From contig WELB01000045.1 of NCBI GenBank assembly GCA_009602725.1, positions 120,861 to 146,598 on the forward strand: 25,738 bases of DNA. The letters are read 5' to 3'. Position numbers and translations under genes: made by a program. This stretch comes from Spirogloea muscicola (lineage: Eukaryota > Streptophyta > Zygnematophyceae > Spirogloeales > Spirogloeaceae). Shown in pieces: positions 22,358 through 25,738 of this stretch. The notes under the pieces were generated by a model. That model had not been told where the DNA came from. It made no database searches and worked only from the letters and a program-made list of their open reading frames with translations. Each line of letters starts with the position of its first letter. Position 1 is the stretch's first letter.

Positions 22358-22379
22358 CCCTAAACCCACTCCTAAACCG
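22358..22379. repeat. Telomere-like CCCTAAACCC run upstream of PIN1
   Basis: The run reads CCCTAAACCCACTCCTAAAC and lies in the repeat-rich spacer, just before the inverted family B end. Confidence 0.45.
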
Positions 22380-22792
22380 TGGGGGCGACGTCTTTCCGCC
22401 TGCTAGCGATTCAGAGTGCCCCTTCTCTCTATTCAGACTTGCATTTACTGACTAGAAGAAGTGGCTCTCCCAATGGGGGCAAGGGCTGTGAGAAGCCAGC
22501 CCGTAAAGAATTGACAAGGTTCGAAGGGGCCAAACTACGAGCTAAGCAGCAACTACGGGGCCTGAAGAGGCTATGACAGAACATGGCTAGAGGTCACGCT
22601 GAGAGTCGGCTTGCTGCTGTCTCAGTCCTTGGCAACTCCGGCTCCTTCAGACCTTGTCCATTTCTTTAGGCTGGCCTCTCCCAGCCTCCAGTCAATCTGG
22701 CCGCGCTTGCTTAAACCGTCCCACCAACAAACCTATGTCCTTCAACCCCAGCCCCTAAGCCCCGGGCTTCTCGCGGCGGGGACGGGGCCGCC

Positions 22793-23325
22793 ATGGCCGA
22801 GGTGCGCGCGTCGCACATCCTGTTGAAGCACCAGGGCTCCCGGCGCCCCGCGTCGTGGCGCGACCCCGACGGGCGCCGCATCGCCCGCACCACGCGCGAC
22901 GATGCCGCTGCGCGCCTCCGCCGCCTGCGCGACGAGGTCGCCGCCGCCCCCGGCGACGCCGCCTTCGCCCGCGTCGCCGCCGACGAGTCCGACTGCAGCT
23001 CCGCCAAGAACGGCGGCGACCTCGGTGCGCGCACGGCGCCCGAGACGACCCCGCGGCAGCTGCTGCTGCCGCCTCGCATTGCATACCGAACTCCTAAAAC
23101 CCTTACCCTAACCCTAAAACTTAAACCCCATACCTGGGCGCCCTGCCTGCGGCCCTGACCTTCATGCGCCTTGGTGTCGCCGCGACGCTTTCTATGGCAG
23201 GCTGGTTCGGGCCTGGCCAGATGCAGCGGCCGTTTGAGGAGGCCACCTACGCCCTCAAAGTCGGCGAGATCAGCGGCATCGTCGACACAGACAGCGGCGT
23301 GCACATCATCCAGCGGACCGGGTGA
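22793..23325 (+). CDS. PIN1: PIN1-type parvulin peptidyl-prolyl cis-trans isomerase, no WW domain
   Basis: The enzyme isomerises phospho-Ser/Thr-Pro bonds; plant PIN1 proteins act on phosphorylated nuclear and cell-cycle substrates and, unlike animal PIN1, lack the WW domain. Two exons, 22793-23024 and 23201-23325, join as CTCG|GTGCGC...GGCAG|GCTGG to 118 residues, matching the ~119 of Arabidopsis. The start is [20 protein letters not shown]. The GSRRP segment is the basic pocket that binds the substrate phosphate. [20 protein letters not shown] holds the active-site Cys, and the end is [13 protein letters not shown]. The N-terminal half is Arg-rich and very GC-rich. The single intron carries a telomere-like tract. 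The gene converges on RPL23A. Confidence 0.95.
23093..23128. repeat. Telomere-like CCCTAA tract in the PIN1 intron
   Basis: The intron contains CCTAAAACCCTTACCCTAAC followed by CCTAAAACTTAAACCCC. This is the closest in the window to a true telomeric array, with two adjacent CCCTAA units, but it is interstitial and degenerate. Confidence 0.6.
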
Positions 23326-23963
23326 CATTGCATCTGAGGATGTTGAGGAGGGCATCTCTTGTGCTGCTGCATGCAGCCCATGGGTTCCAGTTGCCCTTCG
23401 TCGCCATGTGACTTACACTGTTGGGGTGTCCCAGCGAGCACCATTGTGCCCGTTGTTGAAACGCCAGGCGCCCGGCAACTCCCCATGTGCAGTGAGCTTG
23501 TTTTTTAGCGCCACTATTAGGTGGGCACAATGGGTAACGACCATCTCATTGCCCGTCCTGTGCGAGGAGTTGACTTATCCTCTATTTAATTGACTAGCTT
23601 CTGAAGCTTGCATGCTGAGGCTACAGAACTTAGCTTTTACGAGCTGAAGCTTGCGCCGCTTGTGAAGCCAATGGGGACAGTGAACATGACATCGAGTGAG
23701 CCACTAGACTTCGTCCTACTCTTTCACCCTCAGCAGGCCACAACCTGTGACGTGCCCCTTGCCACCATATTTGAGTGAATTCTAAGCATCCACACTTACC
23801 TCCATCCACACACAGCTCCTGTTTGCTGTGAACCTGATCAATGCTGGTGCTCAAAAGTGAGCGACAACCTATGTGACGCCATGATCATGCAAAGGATGAC
23901 CAAGACAGTAAGAATGAGCACACGCTACTTTACACGTTAAATGGTGACAAATAGTCTTCAAGT
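23326..23963. other. Intergenic region between convergent PIN1 and RPL23A
   Basis: Both neighbouring genes end here, so the stretch should contain two 3' untranslated regions. Open frames on either strand (for example 23247-23486 and 23630-23854, minus) are short and lack domains. Nothing else was recognised. Confidence 0.45.
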
Positions 23964-25156
23964 CTATATGATGCCAATCTTATTGGCAATGTCGAGTGCG
24001 TCGTAGTCAGCTGTGAGCCGCACATAGGCCTTCTTGTTGCCGTCAGGCCTGCGCAATCGCAATAATAGCTGCTTCAATGCCGCTGATGATGAAGCTGAAG
24101 CTTGCTGATACTTTAGAACGATGTGAAACACCTGTGGCAATGCATCGACTCATGCAGGTGAAGACAGCAGCGCATCTTTCACTCCACATTGTCAAGTGCA
24201 GACTAGTCCAACTGTGACGGGTATACATATTCCAATCCCACCAATGCAGAAAATGTGATCAGGACTGAGATAGGCATGAAAGTCAGCAATGGCACATATA
24301 CCGTATGAGAGTATTGATTTTCTTCGTCTGAATGTCATACATCCGCTTGACGGCGTCCTTGATCTTCGCTTTGTTTGCGCGCGCGTCCACGATGAAGACG
24401 AGTGTGTTGTTATCTTCAATCTTCTTCATGGCCGACTCGGTCGTGAGAGGGTACTTGAGGACCTGCCACCGTCATGTGAGGAGCGATCCAGACTTAGAAT
24501 CCCAAATTGCACTGGCCCCCAACCACTCTAGGAGACCAAAGCCACGAGGATGATGCAAGAAGTGGCTCCTTGACAATGCCAACAGAGACGGTTGCAAACC
24601 AGCCTCCCACGGACGAGGCCCAAAGAACCTCGGGAAGCTTGCCACTGCTTAAGTGGTGGCACGACGGGAGGGCTAGACGAGGGCGCCAAGCGGACCTGGA
24701 AGTGGTCGAGCTTGTTGGCGCGGGGCGCGCTGATGCGAGGGTATTTGGGCACGCGGGCGCGCTTGAGCGTCTTGGGCCGGTGGAACGTGACGGACGTGCG
24801 CTGCTTCAGCGCCTTGGTGCGCACGCCGACCTTCTTCAGCGCCTTGGCGGCCTTGGTGGCGCCCGCCTTGGCGCCCGCCGAGTCCGGCTTCTCGCCTGCA
24901 CGACTCCCGACAGGGCGGGCGTCTCGGGTGAGCCAAGCCAGCAAGGTGCCGCACCTGCGCCTCTCGCCGCCGCAAGGTGGAGCTCGACCAGCTCTGGCAC
25001 TGCGCCCGACCTCCATTCATCTTCGTCCGCCGAGCCGTCGCGCAGCCATTGCTCGCAGTCGGACCGACGGCCGCAGTAGGCCCCCACCGGCGGCGGCGTA
25101 AGGCACCGGCGCGGGAGGCGAGCGTGGGGAAGGGGCTGATGCTTACCCTTCGCCAT
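23964..25156 (-). CDS. RPL23A: 60S ribosomal protein L23a (uL23)
   Basis: uL23 binds 26S/28S rRNA near the nascent-chain exit tunnel and is a docking site for targeting factors. Four exons: 25147-25156, 24696-24895, 24302-24462 and 23964-24048. They sum to 456 nt, giving 151 residues (Arabidopsis 154). The first exon is only 10 nt (ATG GCG AAG G), directly followed by GTAAGC. Diagnostic segments are [74 protein letters not shown] and [11 protein letters not shown] at the C-terminus. The N-terminal region is Lys/Ala-rich ([14 protein letters not shown]), the usual eukaryotic extension. All junctions are GT-AG with matching phase. A GC-rich leader precedes the start, as for the other genes here. 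Confidence 0.97.
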
Positions 25157-25410
25157 GGCAGGGAGTGGCAGGCCGCCGCTCCCGCCTGCGTCGTATGCGG
25201 CGGCGGCTCGGTGGCGGCGGCGGCGGCGGCGGCGATGGGGGAGCCGGGGGGTGAAGGTGGGACGCGGGCGCAGGGTTTAGAGGTTAAGCTAGCCTAAACC
25301 CCGGGGGGGTGTGAAGCTTCGGCCCCTGTGACCCTCCCAACCCTGGCGATGCCATCCATCGCGCATCTTGCCCTCGCATCGACGGCTAGGGATGGCTGAA
25401 TCTAAAAGGA
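25157..25410. other. GC-rich upstream region of RPL23A
   Basis: A (GGC)n-like run lies at about 25198-25235. A telomere-like palindromic stretch at 25272-25303 reads CAGGGTTTAGAGGTTAAGCT, then AGCCTAAACCCC. Short telomere-like boxes are common in promoters of plant ribosomal-protein genes, which would fit a regulatory role here; that link is inference. Confidence 0.4.
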
Positions 25411-25668
25411 GAGAGAAGGCGCGCGGGGCGCATGAATTGAAAGGGAGGCCAATTCAAGCCAATACATTGTTCAGGCAGAGTCGAGTGCAGACTAAACAAT
25501 GCTACATAATACGGAGACCTAATCTAAGGTACCTAAGATGACATTAGTACCCACGGGTGAGCAAAGAGAGAAGGCGAAATTAAAGCGAGGCCAATTCAAG
25601 CCATTACATTGTTCAGGCAGAAAGTGCAGAAAGTGCAAAGAATGCAGCGCAAAGAATGTGGCTACATG
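25411..25668. repeat. Imperfect tandem direct repeat, ~100-bp units about 155 bp apart
   Basis: Unit 1 is about 25411-25508 and unit 2 about 25566-25668. Both start GAGAGAAGGCG, share GAGGCCAATTCAAGCCA followed by TACATTGTTCAGGCAGA, and end GCTACAT. The sequence between and after the units has no recognised gene. The last bases of the window, after 25669, are GC-rich and may be the start of another gene, which cannot be judged. Confidence 0.8.
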
Positions 25669-25738
25669 AAAAGACGCCCTATACTAGGAGGGCCGGAGGT
25701 GCCACAGAGCGGGGGGAGCCGTGCTGACGGGGGCCATG

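Larger units (their letters stand above)
21890..22465. repeat. Family B copy 2 with an inverted terminal piece
   Basis: Positions 21915-22085 are the second copy of the repeat at 1-180. Its outer end, 21915-21963, recurs inverted at 22383-22459. The blocks GGCGACGTCTTTCCGCCTGC and TAGC, then TCAGACTTGCAT and TACTGAC, are shared, with about 20 extra bases in the 22383 copy. The two ends therefore face each other about 420 bp apart, like terminal inverted repeats. Minus-strand translation of the outer end gives SDLHLLTRGY, similar in form to SDLYVLTRGY and SDLFVLTRGY from the arms of the 12377-13087 element. This suggests the two families are related at their tips. Confidence 0.6.
22196..22690. 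repeat. Family C repeats upstream of PIN1 (three copies)
   Basis: Copies are at about 22204-22243 (GGCCAGCCCAAAAGAATGGA, then CAAGGTCTGAAG), about 22493-22530 (GCCAGCCCGTAAAGAATTGA, then CAAGGTTCGAAG) and, reversed, about 22643-22684. The second and third form an inverted pair, as at 16607-16765. No coding potential is evident; the short direct-and-inverted pattern suggests the ends of a small non-autonomous element. Confidence 0.65.

Noticed and set aside
1-25738. CRISPR arrays, bacterial operons, rRNA or tRNA genes
   Set aside because: No regularly spaced direct repeats with unique spacers, no ribosome-binding-site-led gene runs, and no tRNA or rRNA core sequence were found by eye. Gene structure is plainly eukaryotic nuclear.

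Overview
The window is nuclear DNA from a green-lineage eukaryote, most likely a unicellular green alga. The evidence is a set of intron-rich genes with GT-AG introns whose closest recalled relatives are plant proteins: a DENN plus WD40 protein of the SCD1 type, a WW-less phospho-specific parvulin, cytosolic ribosomal protein uL23, a plant-type mitochondrial TatB and a plant-type alpha/beta hydrolase. Short runs of telomere-like CCCTAAA/TTTAGGG in non-coding DNA fit the same lineage. First exons are very GC-rich and introns are much less so. Three single unresolved bases (N at 11438, 17211 and 21865) all lie in or beside such GC-rich 5' ends. All family assignments rest on reading translations against remembered families; no search was run.

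Layout. 516-1552 (+): small coiled-coil protein. 1694-11384 (-): SCD1-like gene, resolved into 30 exons that join in frame to 1280 residues. 11385-13412: accessory stretch with a ~75-bp-arm inverted repeat and a ~710-bp element whose ~145-bp terminal inverted repeats enclose a decayed zinc-finger/nuclease-like fragment. 13413-16156 (+): SMUG1-type uracil-DNA glycosylase, 8 exons. 17000-17854 (+): mitochondrial TatB-like gene with partly uncertain exons and an N in a key place. 18648-21866 (-): alpha/beta hydrolase, at least 11 exons, with a solo copy of the element's terminal repeat in its first mapped intron. 21867-22792: repeat-rich spacer. 22793-23325 (+): PIN1-type prolyl isomerase, 2 exons. 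23964-25156 (-): RPL23A, 4 exons. 25157-25738: GC-rich upstream region of RPL23A, then a direct repeat.

The genes do not form a pathway. They are independent housekeeping functions (membrane trafficking and cytokinesis, base-excision repair, mitochondrial Tat transport, hydrolysis, prolyl isomerisation, translation). Neighbours are arranged convergently (coiled coil/SCD1, TatB/hydrolase, PIN1/RPL23A) or divergently (SCD1/SMUG1, hydrolase/PIN1). The more unusual content is a SMUG1 gene in a green-lineage genome, a nuclear TatB of the plant mitochondrial type, and at least three interspersed repeat families packed into the spacers and introns.
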